Source: Actinoallomurus sp048498315 (GTDB lineage Bacteria > Actinomycetota > Actinomycetes > Streptosporangiales > Streptosporangiaceae). From it: a stretch of 64,000 bases of DNA. A program made the translations under genes and the position numbers. Where the stretch lies: assembly GCA_048498315.1 (NCBI GenBank), contig JBEHYF010000008.1:4683-68682 (forward strand), read 5' to 3'. The notes beneath the pieces are model-generated. The model ran no database searches. It was not told the origin of the DNA and was given only the letters and a program-made list of their open reading frames with translations. Shown piece after piece: positions 49,956 to 58,059 of this stretch; the stretch's first letter is position 1, and each line of letters starts with the position of its first letter.

Positions 49956-50125
49956 GAACCCGACGATAGTGAAATCCCGGGGTCACCGCCCGCCCGGCGC
50001 CGCCGACATGATCGATTCGTGGGCTGGACGGCCCCGATCGAAGCGAGATCCGGCGGGTCCGATCGAACGGGCGGACCCGTCCGCGAGCGAGCGGACCGTG
50101 CGGTACCGCGGGGGCGTGGACCCGG

Positions 50126-51373
50126 TCAGCGCGCCAGGAAGTCGCGGGGACGCAGTGTGCAGGAGTGGTAGTGCGCGTAGTGCAGGCGGAGCCAGTGCCG
50201 GCGGCGCTGCTCGCCCCAGTGGGCGAAGGCGCGCGCGGCCGCATCGTCGAGGCGGGGCGGTTCTTCGTCGAGGAGCCAGGCGGACACGAGCGCGCTGTAG
50301 CGCGCTCCGGCGGCGTGCCGGGGGTCGCCGCAGGTGCGGGCGTCGAGCAGGCTGATCTCGATCTCCTGCGCGGCGCGGTGCTGGTACCCGGGGGACAGGT
50401 CGTGCAGGTGGATGTACACCACACCGTGGCCGGGGTGCGGGAAGTCGTTGTCCGGCCGGTGCTCGACCCGCACGAACCGGCCCGGCGTGCCGCTCAGGCG
50501 GGTCGCCAGCGGCGTCAGCGCCGCCTCCAGCCCCGGCAGCGCCGCCCGCAGCGCCGGGTGCACGCACACGGTGAGCGGCCACTGGCGGCAGGCGTAGGTG
50601 AACGCGCGGGGCACGACGAGCGGGTTGCGCTGCTGGCCGTGCAGCCAGATCGTGGTCCCCGTCACGGTGACCGCCGCGGCCAGCGCCGGGACGGCCAGCC
50701 AGGCGTGCCGGGTCAGCGCCCACAGGTATCCGCTGACGAGGAGGGCGCCCAGCGCCAACGACCACAGCGCCTGGCCGGCCAGCAGCTCGCCGCGCAGCGC
50801 CGCGAACAGCCCGATGTGCCCGACGCCCGGCGGCGGCAGCAGCTCGGCCCAGGGCCCCTGCCGGACCGCGCCCCACAGGTACGTGGCCGCCGCGGCGGCC
50901 GGCACGGTCGGCAGGCGCGGCACGAGCCGCCCGGCCAGGTACCCGGCGATCGTGTAGTCGAGCAGAGTGACCGCGCCCGCCAGCAGGCCGATCGGCCGGG
51001 GGTGCCCGGCCTCCACGTGGATCATCGTCTTGGCCGAGATCACGGCGGCGACCAGCGTGTACGCGCACAGGGTGACGACGCCGAGCAGGAGCAGGTCGAG
51101 CAGCGGGCCCAGGGCCGGCGAGCGGGCGGCGAGGCCGCGCAGGTAGTCGAGGCGGTGCTCGCGCAGCGCGACCCACGCGGCGAACGCCGCGGAGGCGGGC
51201 CCGAGCAGGCACACCGACGAGAACAGCGCGGCGACCGCGTCGTCCCAGTAGGCCACCCCGGGCAGCAGAGCCCGCCATGCCGCCACCGCGCCGAGGAACG
51301 CCAGCGCGGGAACGGCGAGGAACAGGGCGGTGCGGCGCGCGTCGATCCGCAGCACCCGCCCCAGGTCAGACAC
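50126..51373 (-). CDS. ABC-2-like membrane protein with C-terminal soluble domain
   Basis: Protein of 415 residues coupled to the ATPase-like gene before it: its GTG at 51373 overlaps that gene's stop (GTGTCTGA). Six hydrophobic segments cover residues 15-255. The last 160 residues form a soluble domain with paired cysteines (YACRQWPLTVCVHP), a beta strand VVYIHLHDL and a conserved-looking end LRLHYAHYHSCTLRPRDF. No ABC-2 signature is strong, but position and topology suggest the membrane partner of the ATPase-like protein. The substrate is unknown. It may be a regulatory rather than a transport pair. Confidence 0.7.
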   Translation of the reverse strand: MSDLGRVLRIDARRTALFLAVPALAFLGAVAAWRALLPGVAYWDDAVAALFSSVCLLGPASAAFAAWVALREHRLDYLRGLAARSPALGPLLDLLLLGVVTLCAYTLVAAVISAKTMIHVEAGHPRPIGLLAGAVTLLDYTIAGYLAGRLVPRLPTVPAAAAATYLWGAVRQGPWAELLPPPGVGHIGLFAALRGELLAGQALWSLALGALLVSGYLWALTRHAWLAVPALAAAVTVTGTTIWLHGQQRNPLVVPRAFTYACRQWPLTVCVHPALRAALPGLEAALTPLATRLSGTPGRFVRVEHRPDNDFPHPGHGVVYIHLHDLSPGYQHRAAQEIEISLLDARTCGDPRHAAGARYSALVSAWLLDEEPPRLDDAAARAFAHWGEQRRRHWLRLHYAHYHSCTLRPRDFLAR

Positions 51374-52040
51374 CGGCGGGCACCCGCGCCCGTGGCCGCG
51401 GCGACCCCGGCGACTCGACGAGGCGGCCGCGCACGGTGCTCCACCCCTGGTCGCACCAGCCGGCCAGCTCCGCCGGGTCGGGCGCGGTGAGCACGACCAC
51501 CGGAGCCAGCTCGCGCAACAGCGGAACCAGGTCGTGGCGCTCGCGCTCGTCGATGCCGCACAGGGGCTCGTCGAGGAACACGATGTCGGGCTGGTGCACG
51601 CAGGTCGCGGCAAGGCCGGCCCGAAGGCGCCAATCTCGCGGCAACATGTCCATCTCCAATTCGGCGGCGTCGATGAGACCGAATCGCTCCAGAATCAGGT
51701 CGACCGCCGGTCTGGGAGTGCATTTGTAGTAGGCGGCGTATGCCACGAAATCACGCGCCGTCAAACCGGCCGCCCAGTCGAATCGCGCGGGCAGCAGGCC
51801 GATGCGCGGGCGCACGGCGCGCCGCCCGGCGCGCCGGGTGACGTCGTGGCCCAGCAGCTCCAGGCCGCCCGTCGACGGGCGGCGCAGGGTCGCAAGCGTC
51901 TCAAGCAGCGCCGACCTGCCCGGACCGGACAGCCCGACGACGCCCGAGGCGATGTCGAACGTGGTGGGACGCAGGATCCACCGCCCCCCGCGGCGGATTC
52001 CCATCTCCCAGGCCACGATCGAGGAAATATCCGCGATCAT
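51366..52040 (-). CDS. ABC-type ATPase-like protein with degenerate catalytic motifs
   Basis: Protein of 224 residues with the ABC ATPase fold but missing most catalytic residues. The Walker A reads GLSGPGRSALLETL, with Arg where the invariant Lys should be. The Q-loop position reads LLPARFDW, without Gln. The LSGGQ signature is replaced by LPRDWRLRAG. The H-loop reads VVLTAPDP, without His. Walker B with its glutamate is intact (IVFLDEPLCGID). It can probably bind but not normally hydrolyse ATP. It is translationally coupled to the membrane protein downstream and divergent from marR. Confidence 0.85.
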   Translation of the reverse strand: MIADISSIVAWEMGIRRGGRWILRPTTFDIASGVVGLSGPGRSALLETLATLRRPSTGGLELLGHDVTRRAGRRAVRPRIGLLPARFDWAAGLTARDFVAYAAYYKCTPRPAVDLILERFGLIDAAELEMDMLPRDWRLRAGLAATCVHQPDIVFLDEPLCGIDERERHDLVPLLRELAPVVVLTAPDPAELAGWCDQGWSTVRGRLVESPGSPRPRARVPAGV

Positions 52041-52055
52041 GATTACCCCCCGAAT

Positions 52056-52072
52056 TTGCGACGCGTGCGCAA
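52056..52072. promoter_or_regulatory. TTGCG-N7-CGCAA palindrome between ABC-like gene and marR
   Basis: TTGCG at 52056-52060 and CGCAA at 52068-52072. It lies 16 bases before the ATG of the ABC-like gene, in the divergent region shared with marR. MarR-family proteins favour palindromes of this kind; the link is inference. Confidence 0.4.
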
Positions 52073-52293
52073 GACAAGGCCCGATCAGCCCGGTGAACGG
52101 CGGTGCGGACGCCTCTCTTTGCCGTCGGCCGCACGCATCGACAAAGGAACTATAACTTGCCTTGGTGATGGGTGTCAGCGTTCCTTTGTGCGTCGCACGT
52201 AATGAAGGGATTGACCGGCTTTGCCGAATGACATTGTTGCCATTGATGGGGACATATGGGGCTGCGGCCGCCGTGAGGCGCTACGGTGTGCCC

Positions 52294-52800
52294 GTGGCCA
52301 AGCCGCTCAACCTGCCGTTCGATCCGATAGCCCGCGCCGGAAGCCTGTGGGAGCGCCGCTGGGGGCGCTCGCCGGCCATGCTCGCGGTCACCTCCATCAT
52401 GCGCGCCCAGGCCATCCTGATCGCCGAGCTGGACGCGCTGCTCAAGCCGTACTCACTGACCTTCGCCCGGTACGAGGCGCTGGTGCTGCTGACGTTCAGC
52501 CGGGCGGGCGCGCTGCCGCTGTCGCGGATCGGCGAGCGGCTGATGGTGCACCCGACGAGCGTCACGAACACGATCGACCGCCTGGAGCGGCAGGGGTACG
52601 TGCTGCGCCGCCCGAACCCGCGCGACGGCCGTGGCGTGCTCGCGGAGATCACCGAGAGCGGCCGCAAGGTGGTCGAGGAGGCGACGCGGGACCTCATGGC
52701 CGCCGGCTTCGGCCTCGGGTGTTACGACGAGCCCGAACTGGACACCATCTTCGACGTGCTGCGCGGCCTGCGGGTCGCCGCCGGCGACTTCGAGGCCTGA
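52294..52800 (+). CDS. MarR-family transcriptional regulator
   Basis: Winged-helix regulator of 168 residues. The GTG at 52294 (VAKPLNLPFDPIARAG) gives the N-terminus usual for the family member that precedes icmA in actinomycetes; GTG 52288 is an alternative, and the open frame reaches back to 52162. The DNA-binding part has LPLSRIGERLMVHPTSVTNTIDRLERQGYVLRRPNPRDGRG. It ends 79 bases before icmA. The 20-bp palindrome over the icmA promoter is its most likely target, together with its own divergent region. Confidence 0.88.
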   Translation: MAKPLNLPFDPIARAGSLWERRWGRSPAMLAVTSIMRAQAILIAELDALLKPYSLTFARYEALVLLTFSRAGALPLSRIGERLMVHPTSVTNTIDRLERQGYVLRRPNPRDGRGVLAEITESGRKVVEEATRDLMAAGFGLGCYDEPELDTIFDVLRGLRVAAGDFEA

Positions 52801-52840
52801 CCGAGAACGCCCTCCGCGCCCAGGGCTGGTTCCCGGCGAG

Positions 52841-52860
52841 ATACTAGGACATCCTAGTAT
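52841..52860 (+). promoter_or_regulatory. icmA operator/promoter: perfect 20-bp palindrome
   Basis: ATACTAGGA-CA-TCCTAGTAT, perfect arms of nine bases. The right arm ends in TAGTAT (52855-52860), a good -10 box, giving a transcript start near 52867 and a short leader with GGAGG at 52868-52872. A protein bound here would cover the promoter. The site is strikingly AT-rich for the region. Confidence 0.75.
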
Positions 52861-52879
52861 TTAGAACGGAGGTGCGCTC

Positions 52880-54547
52880 ATGGACATGCGCGAGATCGAG
52901 GCCGGCCGCCGCCGCTGGCAGGAGCGGTACGACGCGTCCCGACGGCGTGACGCCGACTTCACCACGCTCTCCGGGATGGACGTCGACCCCGTCTACGGCC
53001 CGCCGGCCGCCGACCCGCGGTTCGAGCGCATCGGCTGGCCGGGGGAGTTCCCCTACACCCGCGGCCTGTACGCCACCGGCTACCGCGGGCGCACCTGGAC
53101 GATCCGGCAGTTCGCCGGGTTCGGCAACGCCCGGCAGACCAACGAGCGGTACAAGATGATCCTCGGCGCGGGCGGCGGCGGCCTGTCGGTGGCCTTCGAC
53201 ATGCCGACGCTCATGGGGCGCGACTCCGACGACCCGCGCTCCCTCGGCGAGGTCGGCCACTGCGGCGTCGCGATCGACTCGGCCGCCGACATGGACGTGC
53301 TGTTCGGCGGCATCCCGCTCGGCGACATCACCACGTCGATGACGATCTCCGGCCCGGCTGTGCCGATCTTCTGCATGTACCTCGTGGCCGCCGAGCGGCA
53401 GGGCGCCGACATCCACGGGCTGGACGGCACGCTGCAGACCGACATCTTCAAGGAGTACATCGCGCAGAAGGAGTGGCTGTTCGCGCCCGAACCGCACCTG
53501 CGCCTGATCGGCGACCTGATGGAGTACTGCGCCGCCGAGATCCCCGCGTACAAGCCGCTGAGCGTGTCCGGCTACCACATCCGCGAGGCCGGCGCCACGG
53601 CCGCGCAGGAGCTGGCGTTCACGCTCGCCGACGGCTTCGGCTACGTCGAGCTCGGCCTGTCGCGCGGGCTGGACGTCAACGCGTTCGCGCCCGGCCTGTC
53701 GTTCTTCTTCGACTCCCACATCGACTTCTTCGAGGAGATCGCCAAGTTCCGCGCCGCCCGGCGCATCTGGGCGCGGTGGATGCGCGACGTGTACGGCGCG
53801 ACGTCGGAGAAGGCGCAGTGGCTGCGCTTCCACACCCAGACCGCCGGCGTGTCGCTGACCGCGCAGCAGCCGGACAACAACGTCGTCCGCACCGCGCTCG
53901 AGGCCCTGGCCGCCGTCCTCGGCGGCACCAACTCCCTGCACACCAACGCGCTGGACGAGGTGCTGGCGCTGCCCAGCGAGAAGGCCGCCGAGATCGCGCT
54001 GCGCACCCAGCAGGTGATCATGGAGGAGACCGGCGTGACCAACGTCGTCGACCCGCTCGGCGGTTCCTGGTACGTCGAGGCGCTCACGGACCGCATGGAG
54101 GAGGAGGCCGAGCGGATCTTCGCCCGGATCAAGGACATGAGCCCGGACGGCACGATGACCGGCGGCATCCTGCGCGGTATCGAGGACGGCTGGTTCATAT
54201 CCGAGATCGCCGACGCCGCCTTCGCCTACCAGCAGCAGTTGGAGAAGGGCGAGAAGAAGATCGTCGGGGTGAACTGCCACACGCAGAGCATCGAGGAACC
54301 ACTGGAGATCCTGCGGGTCGGCCACGAGGTCGAGCGCGAGCAGCGGCGGGTACTGGCCGAACGCCGCGGCGCCCGCGACCAGGCCGCCGTCGAGGCGGCC
54401 CTGCGGCACATGACCGAGGTGGCCCGCACCGACGACAACATGATCCCCGCGATGCTGGACGCCGTCCGCGCCGAGGCGACACTCGGCGAGATCTGCGGCG
54501 CGCTCCGTAAGGAATGGGGCGGCTACTCCGAACCCGCCCGGTTCTGA
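52880..54547 (+). CDS. icmA: isobutyryl-CoA mutase large subunit
   Basis: B12-dependent acyl-CoA mutase, 555 residues, interconverting isobutyryl-CoA and n-butyryl-CoA. The acyl-CoA-binding barrel is complete, but the C-terminal cobalamin domain of methylmalonyl-CoA mutases (about 730 residues) is absent, so a small B12-binding partner (IcmB) is required. Two positions set substrate choice: Phe78 in TIRQFAGF, where methylmalonyl-CoA mutase has Tyr, and Gln196 in EYIAQKEW, where it has Arg. Phe/Gln is the isobutyryl-CoA mutase signature. The ATG at 52880 follows GGAGG. MarR upstream and meaB 6 kb away support the assignment; no icmB is in the window. Confidence 0.92.
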   Translation: MDMREIEAGRRRWQERYDASRRRDADFTTLSGMDVDPVYGPPAADPRFERIGWPGEFPYTRGLYATGYRGRTWTIRQFAGFGNARQTNERYKMILGAGGGGLSVAFDMPTLMGRDSDDPRSLGEVGHCGVAIDSAADMDVLFGGIPLGDITTSMTISGPAVPIFCMYLVAAERQGADIHGLDGTLQTDIFKEYIAQKEWLFAPEPHLRLIGDLMEYCAAEIPAYKPLSVSGYHIREAGATAAQELAFTLADGFGYVELGLSRGLDVNAFAPGLSFFFDSHIDFFEEIAKFRAARRIWARWMRDVYGATSEKAQWLRFHTQTAGVSLTAQQPDNNVVRTALEALAAVLGGTNSLHTNALDEVLALPSEKAAEIALRTQQVIMEETGVTNVVDPLGGSWYVEALTDRMEEEAERIFARIKDMSPDGTMTGGILRGIEDGWFISEIADAAFAYQQQLEKGEKKIVGVNCHTQSIEEPLEILRVGHEVEREQRRVLAERRGARDQAAVEAALRHMTEVARTDDNMIPAMLDAVRAEATLGEICGALRKEWGGYSEPARF

Positions 54548-54715
54548 GCGTGCGGCGGGGGCTGGCCGAGGGTCGCGCTGGAGCCCTCCGCGGTCCGGTG
54601 GGTCGGGTCCGGCGACCGGGGCGTGTCCGGTTCTGAGCGTGCGGTAGCGGGCCAGGTGAGGGGCGCGCGGGAGTCCTCGCGATCCGGGTGGTCGGGTCCC
54701 GCGACCGGCCTCCGC
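54538..54715 (+). repeat. 89-bp tandem duplication over the icmA 3' end
   Basis: CCGGTTCTGAGCGTGCGG, including the icmA stop, is at 54538-54555 and again at 54627-54644. The distal part GGTCGGGTCC-GCGACCGG is at 54601-54619 and 54690-54708. Both pairs are 89 bases apart, so a whole 89-base unit has been duplicated and has since diverged in the middle. No gene lies in this 253-base gap. Confidence 0.8.
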
Positions 54716-54800
54716 GGCCCCGGGCGCGGACGCCGGCCGGCCGCGCCAGGACCCGCCCCGCGCATGCCGAAACCCGCGGCGGATACGGCAGGATGGAGTC

Positions 54801-55730
54801 ATGACGTCATCGGACTTCTCCTTGTACGGCGCGGTCGACCTCGGCGCGCGCCGCGCCGCCGCACAACGGCAGCAGCAGCGGTCGGCTTCGGGGGATTCGG
54901 CTTCCTCTTCGCACGTCATCGACGTGACCGACGCGACGTTCAACGCGGAGGTCGTCGACCGGTCGCGCAGCGTCCCGGTCCTCGTCGACTTCTGGGCCGG
55001 CTGGTGCCAGCCGTGCAAGCAGCTCGGCCCGATCCTGGAGAAGCTGGCGAACGAGGCCGCCGGTAAGTGGGTCCTGGCCAAGGTCGACATCGACGCGAAC
55101 CCGGGGCTCGCCCAGCAGCTCGCCCGCATGGGTGTGCAGGGCATCCCGTTCGTCGCCGCCGTGGTGGCCGGGCAGATGCTGCCGGTGCTGAACGGCGCGG
55201 CGCCCGAGGGGCAGGTGCGCCAGGTGCTCGACCAGCTCTTCGCCGCGCTGCGGCAGCAGGGCCTGATGCCCGAGGGCGGCGCTGACCAGGCCGCCGAGGC
55301 GGCCGGGCAGCCGGCCGCCGACCCGGCTCGGGTGGAGGCCGAGGCGGCGCTGCGCCGTGGCGACCTCGACGCCGCGGCTGCGGCGTTCGGGCAGATGCGC
55401 AAGGCCGATCCGGGCGACGCGTACGCCACGAGCGGCCTGGCCCGCGTGGAACTGCACCGCCGCGTCCGCTCCTACGACGCCGACCAGGTCCGCAAGGAGG
55501 CCGCCGACCGCCCGGACGACCCGGGGGCGCAGGCGCGGGCGGCCGACGTGGAGCTGGCCGAGGGCCGCGTGGAGGAGGCGTTCGACCGCCTCATCGGCAC
55601 GGTGCGCCGCACCCGCGGCGACGAGCGCGACGCCGCCCGCAAGCACCTGGTGGCGCTGTTCGAGGTGCTGCCGCCGGACGACCCGCGCGTGGCTGCGGCG
55701 CGCCGCCGGCTCGCGTCCGCCCTGTTCTGA
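54801..55730 (+). CDS. thioredoxin-domain protein with TPR-like tail (YbbN/CnoX type)
   Basis: Protein of 309 residues. Residues about 40-150 are a thioredoxin fold with active site WCQPC (Cys69, Cys72) in place of WCGPC and the cis-proline segment GVQGIPFVAAV. Residues about 175-309 are helical repeats of tetratricopeptide character ending PPDDPRVAAARRRLASALF. This is the YbbN/CnoX plan, a redox-linked holdase chaperone. The gene lies downstream of icmA and 14 bases before a kinase-like gene. Confidence 0.88.
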   Translation: MTSSDFSLYGAVDLGARRAAAQRQQQRSASGDSASSSHVIDVTDATFNAEVVDRSRSVPVLVDFWAGWCQPCKQLGPILEKLANEAAGKWVLAKVDIDANPGLAQQLARMGVQGIPFVAAVVAGQMLPVLNGAAPEGQVRQVLDQLFAALRQQGLMPEGGADQAAEAAGQPAADPARVEAEAALRRGDLDAAAAAFGQMRKADPGDAYATSGLARVELHRRVRSYDADQVRKEAADRPDDPGAQARAADVELAEGRVEEAFDRLIGTVRRTRGDERDAARKHLVALFEVLPPDDPRVAAARRRLASALF

Positions 55731-55744
55731 CCCGGGGGCCGCAT

Positions 55745-56377
55745 ATGGCCGGTGTCGTGACCATCTCCGCGACCTTCGGCGCGGGCGGCAGCGTCATCGG
55801 CCCTGCGGTCGCCGAGCGGCTGGGCGTGCCCTTCGTCGACCGGGCCATCCCCTACACGGTCGCCGCCGACATCGGCTGCTCGCTGGAGGAAGCGCTGGCC
55901 CACGACGACCGCGCCGAGCACGGCCTCGGGCGCATCCTGGCCGGCGCCGCCCGGCTGCCCAACGTCACCCTCGGCGGCATGGACGTCCACCTGCCGCAGC
56001 GCGGCACGGTGTCCGACGAGGTGTTCGTCGCGCACACCGAGCAGGTGATCCGGGAGAGCGCCGAGCACGAGGGCGGCGTCGTCCTCGGCCGGGCCGGGCA
56101 GATGGTGCTGGCCGGCGCCCCGGGCGTGCTGCACGTACGGCTGGACGGGCCGCGACGGCGCCGTGTGGCGCGGGTGTGCGAGACGATGGATGTCTCCGCG
56201 GCCGAGGCCGAGCGGCTCCTGGACGACAATGACCGGGCGCGCAGCGCGTACGTCAAACACTTCTACCGGGCCGACCCGTCCGACCTGGGGCTCTATGATC
56301 TGGTCATCGACAGTACGCGGCTGACCATCGAGGCATGCACCGACATCATCGTGACGGCCGCGCACGCGATCCTCTAG
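55745..56377 (+). CDS. cytidylate kinase-like family protein
   Basis: P-loop protein of 210 residues. It starts with the nucleotide-binding strand and loop VVTISATFGAGGSVIGPAVAERLGVPFVDR, the form found in the cytidylate-kinase-like family. Further helices contain VVLGRAGQMVLAG, LHVRLDGPRRRRVARV and the LID-like DDNDRARSAYVKHFY. The true substrate of this family is not known. It starts 14 bases after the thioredoxin gene stop. Confidence 0.85.
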   Translation: MAGVVTISATFGAGGSVIGPAVAERLGVPFVDRAIPYTVAADIGCSLEEALAHDDRAEHGLGRILAGAARLPNVTLGGMDVHLPQRGTVSDEVFVAHTEQVIRESAEHEGGVVLGRAGQMVLAGAPGVLHVRLDGPRRRRVARVCETMDVSAAEAERLLDDNDRARSAYVKHFYRADPSDLGLYDLVIDSTRLTIEACTDIIVTAAHAIL

Positions 56378-56454
56378 GCCGCGCGGCCGCCTCCGCCCGG
56401 CAGGCCCGCGGAGACATCTGTTACGGGCGGCGTCTCACCCAAGGAGCAGTCGAC

Positions 56455-57840
56455 GTGGCCACCGTGCCGAGTGTTTCGTACTCGATAACCGTCCGTCTCG
56501 AGGTCCCGGCCGGCGGCAAGGCCGTCAGCCAGCTCACCGGAGCGGTAGAGCAGGCCGGCGGCATCGTCACCGCGCTCGACCTGACCCCGGCCGGCCACGA
56601 CCGCCTCCGCATCGACGTCACGTGCGCCACCCGCGACACCGACCACGCCCAGGAGATCGTCGACGCCCTCGAAGGGCTCGACGGCGTCTCCATCCACAAG
56701 GTCAGCGACCGCACGTTCCTCATGCACCTCGGCGGCAAGATCGAGATGCAGTCGAAGGTGCCGCTGCGCAACCGCGACGAGCTGTCGATGGCCTACACGC
56801 CCGGCGTGGCCCGGGTCTCCCTCGCGATCGCCCGCAACCCCGAAGACGTGCGGCGGCTGACCGTCAAGCGCAACAGCGTCGCCGTCGTCACCGACGGATC
56901 GGCCGTGCTGGGCCTGGGCAACATCGGCCCCGCGGCGGCGCTGCCGGTCATGGAGGGCAAGGCGGCGCTGTTCAAGCGGTTCGCCGGCATCGACGCCTGG
57001 CCGATCTGCCTCGACACGCAGGACACCGACGAGATCGTCCGTACCGTCCAGATCATCGCCCCCGCCTTCGGCGGCATCAACCTGGAGGACATCTCCGCGC
57101 CGCGCTGCTTCGAGGTCGAGCGCCGCCTGCGCGACCTGCTCGACATCCCGGTCTTCCACGACGACCAGCACGGCACCGCGATCGTCGTGCTGTCCGCGCT
57201 GATGAACGCCCTGCGGGTGGTCGGCAAGGACCTCGCCGACGTGCGCATCGCCATGGCCGGCGCGGGCGCGGCCGGCACCGCCGTGCTCAAGCTCCTGCTG
57301 CACGCCGGCGCCAAGCACGTCGTCGTCTGCGACTACTACGGCGCGGTGCACACCGGCCGCGACGACCTCGACGAGACGCTGCGGTGGATCGCCGACAACA
57401 CCAACCCGGAGGCCTACGACGGCGACCTGCGCGGGGCCGTGCGCGGCGCCGACGTCTTCATCGGCGTGTCCGCGCCGGGCATCCTCACCGGCGACGACAT
57501 CGCCACGATGAACGACGACGCGGTCGTCTTCGCGCTGGCCAACCCCGACCCGGAGGTCGACCCGACCGAGGCCCGCGAGCACGCGGCCGTCGTCGCCACC
57601 GGCCGCAGCGACTACCCGAACCAGATCAACAACGTGCTGGCCTTCCCGGGCGTCTTCCGCGGCCTGCTCGACGCGCAGAGCCGCACGGTGACGCCGGACA
57701 TGCTGCTGGCCGCGGCGCGGGCGCTCGCCGACGTCGTCACCGACGAGGAGCGCGGCCCGAACTACATCGTGCCGAGCGTGTTCCACGCCGACGTCGCCTC
57801 GGCGGTGGCGGCGGCGGTGCAGAAGGCCGCCGCACGGTAG
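56455..57840 (+). CDS. NAD(P)-dependent malic enzyme with N-terminal ACT domain
   Basis: Oxidative decarboxylation of malate to pyruvate, 461 residues. The GTG at 56455 follows AAGGAGC. Residues 1-85 form an ACT-like domain (SITVRLEVPAGGKAVSQLTGAVEQAGGIV, LRIDVTC), a likely amino-acid or metabolite sensor. The catalytic part has the malic enzyme blocks YTPGVARV, AVVTDGSAVLGLGNIGP, FHDDQHGTAIVVLSAL, MAGAGAAGTAVLKLLL and SDYPNQINNVLAFPGVFRGLLD. The short bacterial class without a PTA domain. The metal ligands (Glu, Asp and Asp in GGINLEDISAP and FHDDQHG) are present. Confidence 0.93.
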   Translation: MATVPSVSYSITVRLEVPAGGKAVSQLTGAVEQAGGIVTALDLTPAGHDRLRIDVTCATRDTDHAQEIVDALEGLDGVSIHKVSDRTFLMHLGGKIEMQSKVPLRNRDELSMAYTPGVARVSLAIARNPEDVRRLTVKRNSVAVVTDGSAVLGLGNIGPAAALPVMEGKAALFKRFAGIDAWPICLDTQDTDEIVRTVQIIAPAFGGINLEDISAPRCFEVERRLRDLLDIPVFHDDQHGTAIVVLSALMNALRVVGKDLADVRIAMAGAGAAGTAVLKLLLHAGAKHVVVCDYYGAVHTGRDDLDETLRWIADNTNPEAYDGDLRGAVRGADVFIGVSAPGILTGDDIATMNDDAVVFALANPDPEVDPTEAREHAAVVATGRSDYPNQINNVLAFPGVFRGLLDAQSRTVTPDMLLAAARALADVVTDEERGPNYIVPSVFHADVASAVAAAVQKAAAR

Positions 57841-58059
57841 GCGGCGGCGCGGCCGGCACCCGTAGGGCGGGGGCGCGGCAGAGGCGCGGCACGGCGCGAC
57901 GGCCGGCGCAAGGGTGACCGCAGGAGGGCGTCAGGCGACGGCGGCACGGCACGGCCGGACGGCGCGAGGCAGGGCCGGACGGCAGGCGGTGCGGCGCGGT
58001 GGGCGGCGGCGTGTGATGGGCGGCGTTCGCCGTCACGCCCGCGGGCCGCGCCAGAGCGG
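57841..58059. other. GC-rich gap between malic enzyme and LPXTG protein
   Basis: These 219 bases between two convergent genes are low-complexity (recurring GGCACGGC and GGCCGGACGGC words). Nothing codes convincingly; GGCGTGACGGCGAACGCC-type short inverted words near 58020-58045 may serve termination. Confidence 0.4.

Noticed and set aside
52880..54547. Annotation as methylmalonyl-CoA mutase
   Set aside because: Phe78 and Gln196 replace the Tyr and Arg of methylmalonyl-CoA mutase, and the B12 domain is missing; the residues match isobutyryl-CoA mutase.
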